Below are positions 8,112-14,939 of a DNA stretch of 14,963 nucleotides, in pieces. A model generated the notes under the pieces. That model saw nothing but the letters and a program-made list of their open reading frames with translations, ran no database searches and was not told the DNA's origin. The position numbers were made by a program, and so were the translations under genes. Location: contig CAYRYO010000040.1 of NCBI GenBank assembly GCA_964428475.1, positions 1 through 14,963 of the forward strand. The letters run 5' to 3'. Numbering within the stretch: the first letter of the stretch is position 1; each line of letters starts with the position of its first letter. The DNA comes from JARICQ01 sp964428475. GTDB lineage: Bacteria; Bacillota; Clostridia; Tissierellales; Tissierellaceae.

Positions 8112-9341
8112 TTAATCTTCTATCCTTGCAATAAAGTAATTATTTGCTTTTATGTTATTTGTTTGGATTGCTTCTTCTAATTCGTCTTTAGAAATATGCT
8201 TTGTGATAAAGGCGTATCCATCTTTCTTTTCAATCATTTTTTCTAAAATCTCTCTATGAACTATATATTCTTCAATATTATCTATAGTATCTTCTTCAAC
8301 TGTCACTCTGAAATAGTACTTACCTTGATCTAATCTGTTTAAATTTTTTAAATTACTACTTGCCAAACGATGATTCTTTTCATAGTTACCGATGCTAATA
8401 TCTATTAAATCGCTAAATATTGCATTGGCTGTAGGTAAACTACCAGCACCTTCCCCATAAAACCTTAATTCTCCTACTCTATTTCCTAGAAATGAAACTA
8501 AATTATTGCCATTATCAACCTTGCCAAGAAATGAATCCTTTTTCAAAACAACTGGCTCTACAGATGAATAGTATTTATTGTCTTTCTTAACTGTCTTCCC
8601 CAACAATTTTACAGTACAATCCAATGTCTTAATGTTTCTTATATCATTACTATTTATATTGCTAATTCCACTGCAAGATATTTCTTCTTCATCTATTTTA
8701 CCTTTAAATGCTATCGAAGATAAAATCCTAAGTTTTCTTCTAGTATCATAGCCTTCAATATCATCTGTAGGATCCATTTCTGCATACCCTAGTTCTTGAC
8801 TTGTTGCCAATGCTTCTTTAAATCCTATATTGTCCGACACCATTTTCGTCAATATATAATTTGAAGTTCCATTTAATATACCTTTGATTTCTTGTATATC
8901 ATTTATATTGCTTTGCTCTTTTAGTGGCTTTATGATTGGCATTCCACCACCTACACTAGCTTCATAGAGAAAAGCCTTGTTTTTTTCTTTTGCTAAGCCT
9001 GTCAATTCCTCTAAATATTTTGAAACTACAGCCTTATTGGCAGTTATAACATGTTTGCCTCTATTTAATGATTCCTTAATATGAAAATAAGCTTCATCTA
9101 ATCCTCCCATGGTTTCAATTACTATATCTATGTCTTTATCTTCAATAATTTCACTAGGATCTATTGTTAATAAACTTTTGTCTATCTTTATATCCCTTTT
9201 CTTGTCCAAATCCTTTACTAAAATCTTAGATATATATATTTCTGATTTTAGTAATTTTTCTAAATAGTCTTTATGATCCTCCATTATTTTAACTACTCCT
9301 CTTCCTACTGTGCCCAAACCTAATAAGCCAACATTTATCAT
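8112..9341 (-). CDS. hom: Homoserine dehydrogenase
   Basis: Reduces aspartate semialdehyde to homoserine with NAD(P)H. The 409-residue form has the dinucleotide-binding GLGTVGRG (8-15), TANKAVV (100-106), EASVGGGMP (127-135), GILNGTSNYIL (154-164) and the catalytic region DDIEGYDTRRK (193-203), with D199 and K203 matching the Asp and Lys of the hydride-transfer site. GEGAGSLPTANA lies in the second substrate-domain half. A C-terminal ACT domain covers about 335-409. An upstream ATG at 9383 is possible, but it overlaps metA and has no ribosome binding site, whereas GGAG lies ten bases before the ATG at 9341 and the Rossmann glycines then sit at the usual place. It is the third gene of the metY-metA-hom-aspartokinase operon. 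Confidence 0.95.
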   Translation of the reverse strand: MINVGLLGLGTVGRGVVKIMEDHKDYLEKLLKSEIYISKILVKDLDKKRDIKIDKSLLTIDPSEIIEDKDIDIVIETMGGLDEAYFHIKESLNRGKHVITANKAVVSKYLEELTGLAKEKNKAFLYEASVGGGMPIIKPLKEQSNINDIQEIKGILNGTSNYILTKMVSDNIGFKEALATSQELGYAEMDPTDDIEGYDTRRKLRILSSIAFKGKIDEEEISCSGISNINSNDIRNIKTLDCTVKLLGKTVKKDNKYYSSVEPVVLKKDSFLGKVDNGNNLVSFLGNRVGELRFYGEGAGSLPTANAIFSDLIDISIGNYEKNHRLASSNLKNLNRLDQGKYYFRVTVEEDTIDNIEEYIVHREILEKMIEKKDGYAFITKHISKDELEEAIQTNNIKANNYFIARIED

Positions 9342-9358
9342 ATAATTATATCTCCTCT

Positions 9359-10231
9359 CTATATTAAATAGTTTGTTATCCAATTATCTATAATCTTTTG
9401 TGAATCCCTACCCCAAGTATTTTTAGGTTGTAATCTAGTATCATCATTCGGAAAATAGTTTCTTGGCAAATCAGGTGATATCCCTTTTTCTAAATCCCTT
9501 TTATATTCATTGTTTAATGTAAGCCCGCAGTATTCAAGATGTCCTGTAATATATATCTGTTTGCCACATCTTTTAGCTACCATGTGTATCCCTGAATCCC
9601 TTGACCCAGATAGGATATCTAAATCTTCTATTTTATCTATATCTTCTTCCTTTATTTGAAAGTATCTGGAGTGTGGAGATAATATATTGTCTCCACATTC
9701 ACTAAATAAAGGGGAAGACTTCTCTATTATTTTGTTTTCAAAAACTCCAACTACCTTTTTTTCAACTATATGCTTTGGCATTTTATAGTTATGGTAAAGA
9801 CCAGCTACTACCGCCCAACATAGATAAATAGTAGACTTTACATTTTCATTAGCATAATCCATTATATCTTGTAATTCTCCCCAGTACTCTATATCATCAA
9901 AGTCTACAAATTCTAAGGGTGAACCTGTTATTATCATGCCATTATAATTATCATCCTTTATTTTATCTAAAGTCTTATAAGTTTCTTTTAAATAACTTAA
10001 CTTTGTATTTTGGGGTTCATATGTCTGTGTATACAAAAAATCCACTTTTACATCTATAGGGCTATTTCCTAGTAACTTTAAAAGTTGATATTCAGAATCT
10101 GCTTTATTTGGCATTAAATTTAAAATTAATATTTTTGGCAACCCATTGAGCCTATCTACTTTATTAACATTAATCTTTTCTTGTTCTAATAAGTTTATTG
10201 CCGAAATCTTAGAATTGACTATTACTCCCAT
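9359..10231 (-). CDS. metA: Homoserine O-acetyltransferase, MetA type
   Basis: Acylates the hydroxyl of homoserine, the committed step to methionine. This is the MetA (glutamine amidotransferase-like) family, not the alpha/beta-hydrolase MetX. At 290 residues it is slightly shorter than usual (about 300-310). The catalytic Cys138 is in YLCWA, and His231 and Glu233 are in TGHLEY. E107 in TGSPLEF corresponds to Glu111 of the Bacillus cereus enzyme, the residue known to select acetyl-CoA over succinyl-CoA, so despite the usual succinyltransferase label acetyl transfer is predicted. This agrees with the adjacent O-acetylhomoserine sulfhydrylase. The gene begins three bases after the metY stop, with a G-rich ribosome binding site inside the end of metY, so translation is probably coupled. 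Confidence 0.95.
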   Translation of the reverse strand: MGVIVNSKISAINLLEQEKINVNKVDRLNGLPKILILNLMPNKADSEYQLLKLLGNSPIDVKVDFLYTQTYEPQNTKLSYLKETYKTLDKIKDDNYNGMIITGSPLEFVDFDDIEYWGELQDIMDYANENVKSTIYLCWAVVAGLYHNYKMPKHIVEKKVVGVFENKIIEKSSPLFSECGDNILSPHSRYFQIKEEDIDKIEDLDILSGSRDSGIHMVAKRCGKQIYITGHLEYCGLTLNNEYKRDLEKGISPDLPRNYFPNDDTRLQPKNTWGRDSQKIIDNWITNYLI

Positions 10232-10234
10232 GAT

Positions 10235-11497
10235 CTAACCCCCCAATGCTATATGGAAATCTTCTATTATATCTTGAATGTTTTCAATACCAAGAGAAAC
10301 TCTAATCATATCTGCTCCAATGCCCGCTACTTTCAATTCTTCATCCGATAACTGCCTATGGGTTGTGGTTGCTGGATGAAGTACAGATGTCCTTGCATCT
10401 CCTAGATGCACTACTAGACTAGCTAATTTAATACCTTTTATAAATTCTTTAGCTCCTTCTCTACCACCTTTAATTCCAAAAGCTAAAACCCCACTAGCGC
10501 CTGAAGGTAAATACTTCTCCCCTAAATCGTAACTTTGATTGGATTCTAAACCTGGATAGGTAACCCAATTAACATTATCATGTGCTTCTAAATATTTTGC
10601 TAGGGCCAAAGCATTTTCACTATGCTGTTTCATCCTCAAATGTAGAGTCTCCGTACCTAGATTTATTAAAAAAGCATTAAATGGGCTAAGGCAATTTCCA
10701 ATATCTCTTAATAGCTGTACTCTTGCCTTTGTTATATAGGCCTTTTCCTTGAATTCCTTTACATATTGAATGCCATGATAAGCTAAATCTGGCTCTGTTA
10801 GTTCTCTAAACTTTCCATTGTCCCAATTATAATTTCCACCATCGACTATTATTCCGCCAAGGCTAGTGGCATGACCATCTAAATATTTAGTTGCAGAATG
10901 TATGATTATATTAGCCCCATATTCAAAAGGATTGCATAAATATGGTGTAGCAAATGTATTGTCAATAATAAGTGGTAAGTCTACTTTCTTTGCTAAGTGT
11001 GAAAACTTTTTAAAATCCAATACCTTTGGAGATGGGTTGCTAATAGTTTCTGCGAAGATTGCTCTTGTATTTGGCTTAACATAAGTTATAAGTTTTTCTA
11101 GTTCTAAGTCTTGATCTACAAAGGTTGATTCTATTCCTATTTTTTTGAGTGTAGTTGATAATAATGCAAATGTTCCACCATACACATTTGATGATGCCAA
11201 TATATGTCCGCCACTTCCACATATGTTTAGTATAGCTAGTAAGGTAGCTGATTGCCCTGATGCTACTGCTAAAGCTCCTACCCCACCTTCTAGCTGGCTG
11301 ACCTTCTCCTCCAAAGCAGATACTGTGGGATTGCTAATTCTACTATACATATGTCCCTCTTCCTTTAAATCAAATAAATCTGCTAAAAAATCTGGATCCT
11401 CATACTTGTAGGTTGTGCTTTGTACTATTGGTAATACTCTTGGTTCTCCTTGGTCTGGTTTATATCCACCTTGTACACAAATCGTTTCTTTTCTCAT
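10235..11497 (-). CDS. metY: O-acetylhomoserine sulfhydrylase (PLP-dependent)
   Basis: Makes homocysteine from O-acetylhomoserine and sulfide, skipping cystathionine. It is a Cys/Met-metabolism PLP enzyme of 420 residues, the normal MetY length, which is longer than typical MetB/MetC. Visible are YSRISNPT (51-58, with phosphate-binding Tyr and Arg), SGQ (80-82), NVYGGTF (104-110), D179 in IIDNTFATP, and SATKYLDGH (201-209) with the PLP lysine K204. A TTG at 11503 would add two residues but is only three bases from GGAGG (11507-11511). The ATG at 11497 is nine bases away and is preferred. It is the first gene of the operon, directly behind a T-box leader. Confidence 0.95.
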   Translation of the reverse strand: MRKETICVQGGYKPDQGEPRVLPIVQSTTYKYEDPDFLADLFDLKEEGHMYSRISNPTVSALEEKVSQLEGGVGALAVASGQSATLLAILNICGSGGHILASSNVYGGTFALLSTTLKKIGIESTFVDQDLELEKLITYVKPNTRAIFAETISNPSPKVLDFKKFSHLAKKVDLPLIIDNTFATPYLCNPFEYGANIIIHSATKYLDGHATSLGGIIVDGGNYNWDNGKFRELTEPDLAYHGIQYVKEFKEKAYITKARVQLLRDIGNCLSPFNAFLINLGTETLHLRMKQHSENALALAKYLEAHDNVNWVTYPGLESNQSYDLGEKYLPSGASGVLAFGIKGGREGAKEFIKGIKLASLVVHLGDARTSVLHPATTTHRQLSDEELKVAGIGADMIRVSLGIENIQDIIEDFHIALGG

Positions 11498-11540
11498 TTT
11501 CAATTACCTCCTCTGTTATATTTAAATATATTTATTTACA

Positions 11541-11833
11541 ATAAAAAAAGCCCTCACCCCTTTGCAAAATGCAAAGGGACGAAAGCTTCGTGTTACCACC
11601 CTAAGTTTATATTGATCTTACGATACAATACCTCATCAGATACGCAGGAAAAAATCCATTAATATCTTAGCACTATAACGTATGCATACGTGAATGTTTA
11701 AAGTTTCCCTTCGACATTCAGACTCCGTGGCCATTTTCAGTTTGCTATCTCTCTACCCCTTCTCACCTACTGGGGCTCTCTGTATGAGTATTCACATACC
11801 TACTTTCCTCTTCCTAGTCTTTTTATTATATTA
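11541..11833 (-). promoter_or_regulatory. T-box riboswitch, probably methionine-specific, for the metY operon
   Basis: Read on the minus strand. Distal stem I has an AGAGAG bulge, then CCCC and GGGG around a loop with the GGTG motif. The specifier region reads TGAAAATGGCC. AUG at 11732-11734 (Met) requires one extra A after the usual GAA; strict spacing would give AAU (Asn). The T-box core AGGGTGGTAACACG is at 11589-11602, and its TGGT needs a tRNA with A73. Bacterial tRNA-Met has A73 and tRNA-Asn normally G73, so Met is favoured, as the genes also suggest. The terminator is CCCTTTGCA paired with TGCAAAGGG (11558-11578), then after a short spacer seven Ts (11543-11549). Confidence 0.9.
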
Positions 11834-11839
11834 TAAATG

Positions 11840-11868
11840 ATACTACCATCAATAAACCTATATGTCAA
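11840..11868 (-). promoter_or_regulatory. Probable promoter of the metY operon
   Basis: On the minus strand, a perfect TTGACA (11863-11868), 17 bases, then TAGTAT (11840-11845), which matches four of six -10 positions. A TATAAT lies further down but is 27 bases from the TTGACA. The start would be near 11833, directly before stem I. Confidence 0.5.
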
Positions 11869-11895
11869 GAAAATATTTTTAATATTTAATATATT

Positions 11896-11910
11896 CTTAC
11901 CACCCTAAGT
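11896..11910 (-). other. Orphan T-box core fragment
   Basis: Minus strand ACTTAGGGTGGTAAG. Fourteen of these bases are identical to the T-box core of the metY leader (11592-11605). It has no stem I before it, since the GTPase coding region ends at 11917, and no terminator partner after it. It looks like a leftover of a lost leader or a partial duplication of the metY one. Confidence 0.4.
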
Positions 11911-11916
11911 ACTGCC

Positions 11917-13230
11917 CTAAATAAAATCCTTTAATATATCTTCTAAGTTTGGATCTCCTATTTCTTGTAAACTATAAGCTACCCTTACTATCTTTTTATT
12001 TGTATCTACAATTCTTGTAATATCTATTGGTGTTCCAGAAATCACTAGATCACAGTCAATTTCATTTATCATTTCTTCTAATTCACTTACTTGTTTGTCT
12101 CCATATCCCATAGCTGGAAGTATATTTTCTAGATGACTATATTTTTCATATGTCTCTTTTATACTACCAATTGCATAAGGCTTTGCATCTACTACTTCCT
12201 TGGCACCATATTTATTTGCAGCTACCATGCCTGCACCATATTTCATTCCCCCATGAGTTAGTGTAGGCCCATCTTCTATTACTAAAACCTTTTTCCCTTT
12301 TATTGCATCCCCATCTTCTACTTTGATTGGAGATGCTGCTTCTACTATTTTTGCATCTTTATTGTATTTTGCTATATTTTCTCTTACTATCTCTACACCC
12401 TTTTTATCTGCAGAATCTATTTTATTTATAACTATTACATCCGCCATCTTTAAATTTGTCTCTCCAGGGTGATAATTAATTTCTTGCCCTGCTCGTAGGG
12501 GATCTACCAATACTATATTCAAATCTGATTTATAAAAAGAAAAATCATTATTTCCCCCATCCCAAAGTATTATATCTGCTTCCTTTTCAGCTTCTCTTAG
12601 TATTACTTCGTAGTCTACACCAGAGTAAACTATTATTCCATTATCTATATGTGGTTCATATTCTTCCCTTTCCTCTATAGTACATTTGTGTTTATCTAAA
12701 TCATCATATGATGCAAATCTTTGACAAATTTGTTCCTTTAAATCTCCATAAGGCATAGGATGACGAATGGCAACTACCTTTTTACCCATTTTTTTAAGAA
12801 TATCCGATACCCTTCTTGTCGTTTGACTTTTCCCTACTCCAGTTCGGACTGCACATACTGATATGATTGGTTTTGTAGACTCCACACTTGTATTTTCAGG
12901 CCCCATTAATCTAAAGTCTGCACCTGTACTCAAAACTGTTGAAGCCTTATGCATAACATCCTCATGTGAAATATCACTATATGCAAATATTACCTGTGTA
13001 ACCCCTTTGTCTTTTACTAGTTCTTCTAAATCTTCTTCAGGATAAATAGAAATTCCATCTGGATAAAGTTTTCCTGCTAATTCAGTTGGATATTGTCTCC
13101 CATCTATGTTTGGTATTTGTGTAGCAGTAAACCCAACCACATCATATGCTTGATTATCCCTAAAGTAAGTATTAAATACATGAAAATCTCTACCTGCGGC
13201 TCCCATTATAATTACATTTGTCTTTTTCAT
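11917..13230 (-). CDS. GTPase-like protein of the cyclic 2,3-diphosphoglycerate synthetase family (COG2403 type)
   Basis: A 437-residue cytoplasmic protein. It resembles the archaeal enzyme that cyclises 2,3-diphosphoglycerate with ATP; the role of bacterial members is not established, so the name is a family label. Residues 1-115 form an N-terminal Rossmann-like region (VIIMGAAGRDFHVFN at 6-20). The central P-loop domain has AVRTGVGKS (127-135), WDGGNND (223-229), VDPLRAGQE (242-250) and NKID (269-272), like P-loop metal and GTP-binding proteins. Residues 300-437 form a further domain with DGPTLTHGGMKYGAG. AGGAGGG lies seven bases before the ATG. Two T-box leaders precede it, so it should be induced when one amino acid's tRNA is uncharged, which ties it to amino-acid metabolism rather than archaeal thermoprotection. 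No catabolic partner gene is adjacent here. Confidence 0.8.
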   Translation of the reverse strand: MKKTNVIIMGAAGRDFHVFNTYFRDNQAYDVVGFTATQIPNIDGRQYPTELAGKLYPDGISIYPEEDLEELVKDKGVTQVIFAYSDISHEDVMHKASTVLSTGADFRLMGPENTSVESTKPIISVCAVRTGVGKSQTTRRVSDILKKMGKKVVAIRHPMPYGDLKEQICQRFASYDDLDKHKCTIEEREEYEPHIDNGIIVYSGVDYEVILREAEKEADIILWDGGNNDFSFYKSDLNIVLVDPLRAGQEINYHPGETNLKMADVIVINKIDSADKKGVEIVRENIAKYNKDAKIVEAASPIKVEDGDAIKGKKVLVIEDGPTLTHGGMKYGAGMVAANKYGAKEVVDAKPYAIGSIKETYEKYSHLENILPAMGYGDKQVSELEEMINEIDCDLVISGTPIDITRIVDTNKKIVRVAYSLQEIGDPNLEDILKDFI

Positions 13231-13261
13231 AAATAAACCCTCCTAATTTTTAGTTAAAATA

Positions 13262-13488
13262 AAAAAAATCCCTTCAATCTCTACAAAGAGACGAAAGAAT
13301 ATTCGCGGTACCACTCTAATTGAAATAATTTAATATTTCCACTCTAACTTTTAACGGCTCTCACCGACAATCTTCATGGGCTCTCTTCGATATAGTTTCA
13401 TTTGTTAGACTCACACTCTACTCTAACTCGCTTTAAACTTCCCTATATCTACTCTTCCAATCAATAGATCTTTAATCTTTAATTTTTA
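13262..13488 (-). promoter_or_regulatory. Proximal T-box leader of the GTPase gene (copy A)
   Basis: Minus strand. The core AGAGTGGTACCGCG is at 13304-13317. A compact stem I is visible: GATATAG (13443-13449) with CTATATC (13389-13395), and distal GTTAGA (13422-13427) with TCTAAC (13404-13409) enclosing a GTGTGAG loop; AGTA sits opposite. After CTATATC comes GAAGAGAGCC. The specifier is GAG (Glu, 13383-13385) if spaced as in the tyrosine leader, or AGA (Arg, 13382-13384) if spaced as in the metY leader. The terminator has an inner TCTCT/AGAGA stem and eight Ts (13261-13268), but its outer stem is imperfect. Confidence 0.88.
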
Positions 13489-13859
13489 AATCTTTTAATA
13501 CATATTCTAGCTACTGTATATTTCATTCTCCTAAAACAAGTATTAAATGAATGAATATCCCTAGTTACTCCCCCCATTATAACGGCATTTGTCCTTTTCA
13601 TTAAATAACCCCTCCCAATTTTATATTAAAATAAAAAATATCCTTCAATCTCTACAAAGAGACGAAAGGATATTCGCGGTACCACTCTAATTGAAATAAT
13701 TTAATATTTCCACTCTAACTTTTAACGGCTCTCACCGACAATCTTCATGGGCTCTCTTCGATATAGTTTCATTTGTTAGACTCACACTCTACTCTAACTC
13801 GCTTTAAACTTCCCTATATCTACTCTTCCAATCAATAGATCTTTAATCTTTAATTTTTA
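13271..13859. repeat. Direct repeat of 218 bases: 13271-13488 and 13642-13859
   Basis: Compared base by base, the two copies have no gaps (constant offset 371) and differ only at 13298 (A) versus 13669 (G). They cover the whole T-box leader. Beyond them similarity continues at a lower level into the ribosome binding site and start of the GTPase gene (13158-13230 versus 13530-13601), so the original unit was leader plus gene start. Confidence 0.95.
13479..13601 (-). pseudogene. Truncated 5' copy of the GTPase gene between the two T-boxes
   Basis: Minus-strand frame of 40 codons beginning MKRTNAVIMGGVTRDIHSFN, against MKKTNVIIMGAAGRDFHVFN in the full gene. Over the first 24 codons 56 of 72 bases and 15 of 24 residues agree; then similarity stops and the frame ends at a TAA inside copy A of the leader. 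It keeps an ATG and a GGGAGGGG ribosome binding site, so a short peptide could still be made. It lacks the P-loop and everything after it. It is best read as the remnant of a duplicated or second GTPase gene. Confidence 0.8.
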
Positions 13860-13903
13860 TATTTGCTTGATATTTTCTATGATATATCTTTTTTAGATAT
13901 TAA
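13633..13903 (-). promoter_or_regulatory. Distal T-box leader (copy B), upstream of the gene fragment
   Basis: The same leader as copy A, with core AGAGTGGTACCGCG at 13675-13688 and specifier candidates GAG (13754-13756) or AGA (13753-13755). Its terminator is better formed: AATATCCTT pairs fully with AAGGATATT (outer arms 13637-13645 and 13666-13674), followed by a T run at 13633-13638. About 40 bases lie between the expected transcription start and the repeated part. Confidence 0.88.
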
Positions 13904-13909
13904 TTAGTC

Positions 13910-13938
13910 ATTATATACTAGGTTAATATAAATTGCAA
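13910..13938 (-). promoter_or_regulatory. Sigma-A promoter of the tandem T-box leader
   Basis: Minus strand TTGCAA (13933-13938), 17 bases, perfect TATAAT (13910-13915). Transcription would start near 13903 and pass copy B, the gene fragment and copy A before the GTPase gene. I see no comparable promoter between the two leaders. Confidence 0.7.
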
Positions 13939-13973
13939 GACATATTTTAAAATTATTTAAACCTTCATCTTTT

Positions 13974-14939
13974 TTACTTGCCTGTTCCTATTAATTCCGT
14001 CGCCTCTTCCAATAGCATTTGGCCTTTACTTCTAACATCATCATCTATTACACCTTTGTTTGAGGCAATTATATTTATATACTTTCCTACTATAAATCCA
14101 GTTGATGAATCTCTTATTAAGGCTGTCTCTTTATAGCTCTCCATCACTTCTTCTTTTATCTTATTTGAACCTACATCTGTGATAGGCGTGTTATCTGTTC
14201 CTAACAGATACATATGGAGTTTGTTTCTATACATATTTAAAGCTTCTCCATATCTATCGCCTTCACCATATTTCTTAATATAGTCTTCAGTCTTGACTAT
14301 TCTATCTGCAAGTTCATCATATGATATATATATAGCTGCATCGAGTGCTACTAATTTATTAGAATCTCTTGCTTTTAAATCTATATAATCTCTAACTTCA
14401 TCCGAAACATGCCCATCATATTTTTTAAATCCTTCATAGTTTACAATAGGATAATATTCTCCCTCTAGATTAATAAGTCTATAATTTTCAGATTGCAGCC
14501 TATTTAATTCTTTACGAAGATCATCATTTTGCAAGTTATTTATTAGATCCTGTGTAAGATATAAATCTCCATCAAATGCATGTCTAAGTTCATCTTTCAC
14601 ATCGATATTTTGGATTTTCTGTCTTATTTCATCTATATTTTCTTCTGTCTTGTTCATTAAATTCAATACCATTTGGTCTACTTCTATTTCTGACAACTTC
14701 TCCATTTTCTTTTCTATCAAAGTTCCAGCATCATTTAAAGAGCTTTCTAATTTGTTTTCAAAGTCTTTTATTATCTCTTCTGCTGTGGTTTCTTCATCTT
14801 CTTCCAAATCTAATTCATCTTCGTCTATAGTCACTTGACCTTCATCTAGTTTATCTGGGTCATTTTCACTGTTTGTGCATCCTACTCCCAAAGCTAATAG
14901 CAATATAAGCATACCTACTAGGTAAATAAATCTTTTCAT
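13974..14939 (-). CDS. Lipoprotein with acidic linker, related to the lipoprotein at the left end
   Basis: A 321-residue secreted, lipid-anchored protein of unknown function. Residues 1-20 are a signal peptide (K2, R3, hydrophobic 4-18) with lipobox GVG-C21 after a leucine. Residues 29-60 are very acidic (DEDELDLEEDEE), a likely spacer. Residues 60-155 are charged and helical, probably coiled coil. Residues about 158-300 match the middle of the 497-residue lipoprotein (262-1755): YYPIV, SDEVRDYIDL, DELADRIV, YLLGTDN and a following helix occur in the same order. The RsiV-like C-terminus of that protein is absent here. GGAGGAG lies about eight bases before the ATG. There is no clear terminator between it and the promoter at 13910-13938, so some readthrough into the T-box region is possible. 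Confidence 0.8.
   Translation of the reverse strand: MKRFIYLVGMLILLLALGVGCTNSENDPDKLDEGQVTIDEDELDLEEDEETTAEEIIKDFENKLESSLNDAGTLIEKKMEKLSEIEVDQMVLNLMNKTEENIDEIRQKIQNIDVKDELRHAFDGDLYLTQDLINNLQNDDLRKELNRLQSENYRLINLEGEYYPIVNYEGFKKYDGHVSDEVRDYIDLKARDSNKLVALDAAIYISYDELADRIVKTEDYIKKYGEGDRYGEALNMYRNKLHMYLLGTDNTPITDVGSNKIKEEVMESYKETALIRDSSTGFIVGKYINIIASNKGVIDDDVRSKGQMLLEEATELIGTGK

Noticed and set aside
11145..11662. Plus-strand open frames over metY and its T-box leader, and similar ones over birA, fni, LCP and the other minus-strand genes.
   Set aside because: They are antisense to well-identified genes or a structured leader, have no ribosome binding sites and no recognisable products.
11733..11735. 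AAU (Asn) as specifier of the metY leader by strict spacing after GAA.
   Set aside because: The T-box TGGT calls for A73, whereas bacterial tRNA-Asn normally has G73; all downstream genes are for methionine, so AUG one base on is preferred.
11868..11890. AT-only hairpin as a terminator for the GTPase gene.
   Set aside because: The stem has no G-C pairs and there is no clean T run, so it cannot be called a terminator.
13394..13396. ACU (Thr) as specifier of the GTPase leaders, from a TGAAACT match.
   Set aside because: ACU overlaps the CTATATC arm that pairs with GATATAG; the loop facing AGTA lies beyond that arm.
13489..13545. A second promoter between the two T-box leaders.
   Set aside because: No -35/-10 pair with acceptable spacing was found; only isolated AT-rich hexamers.
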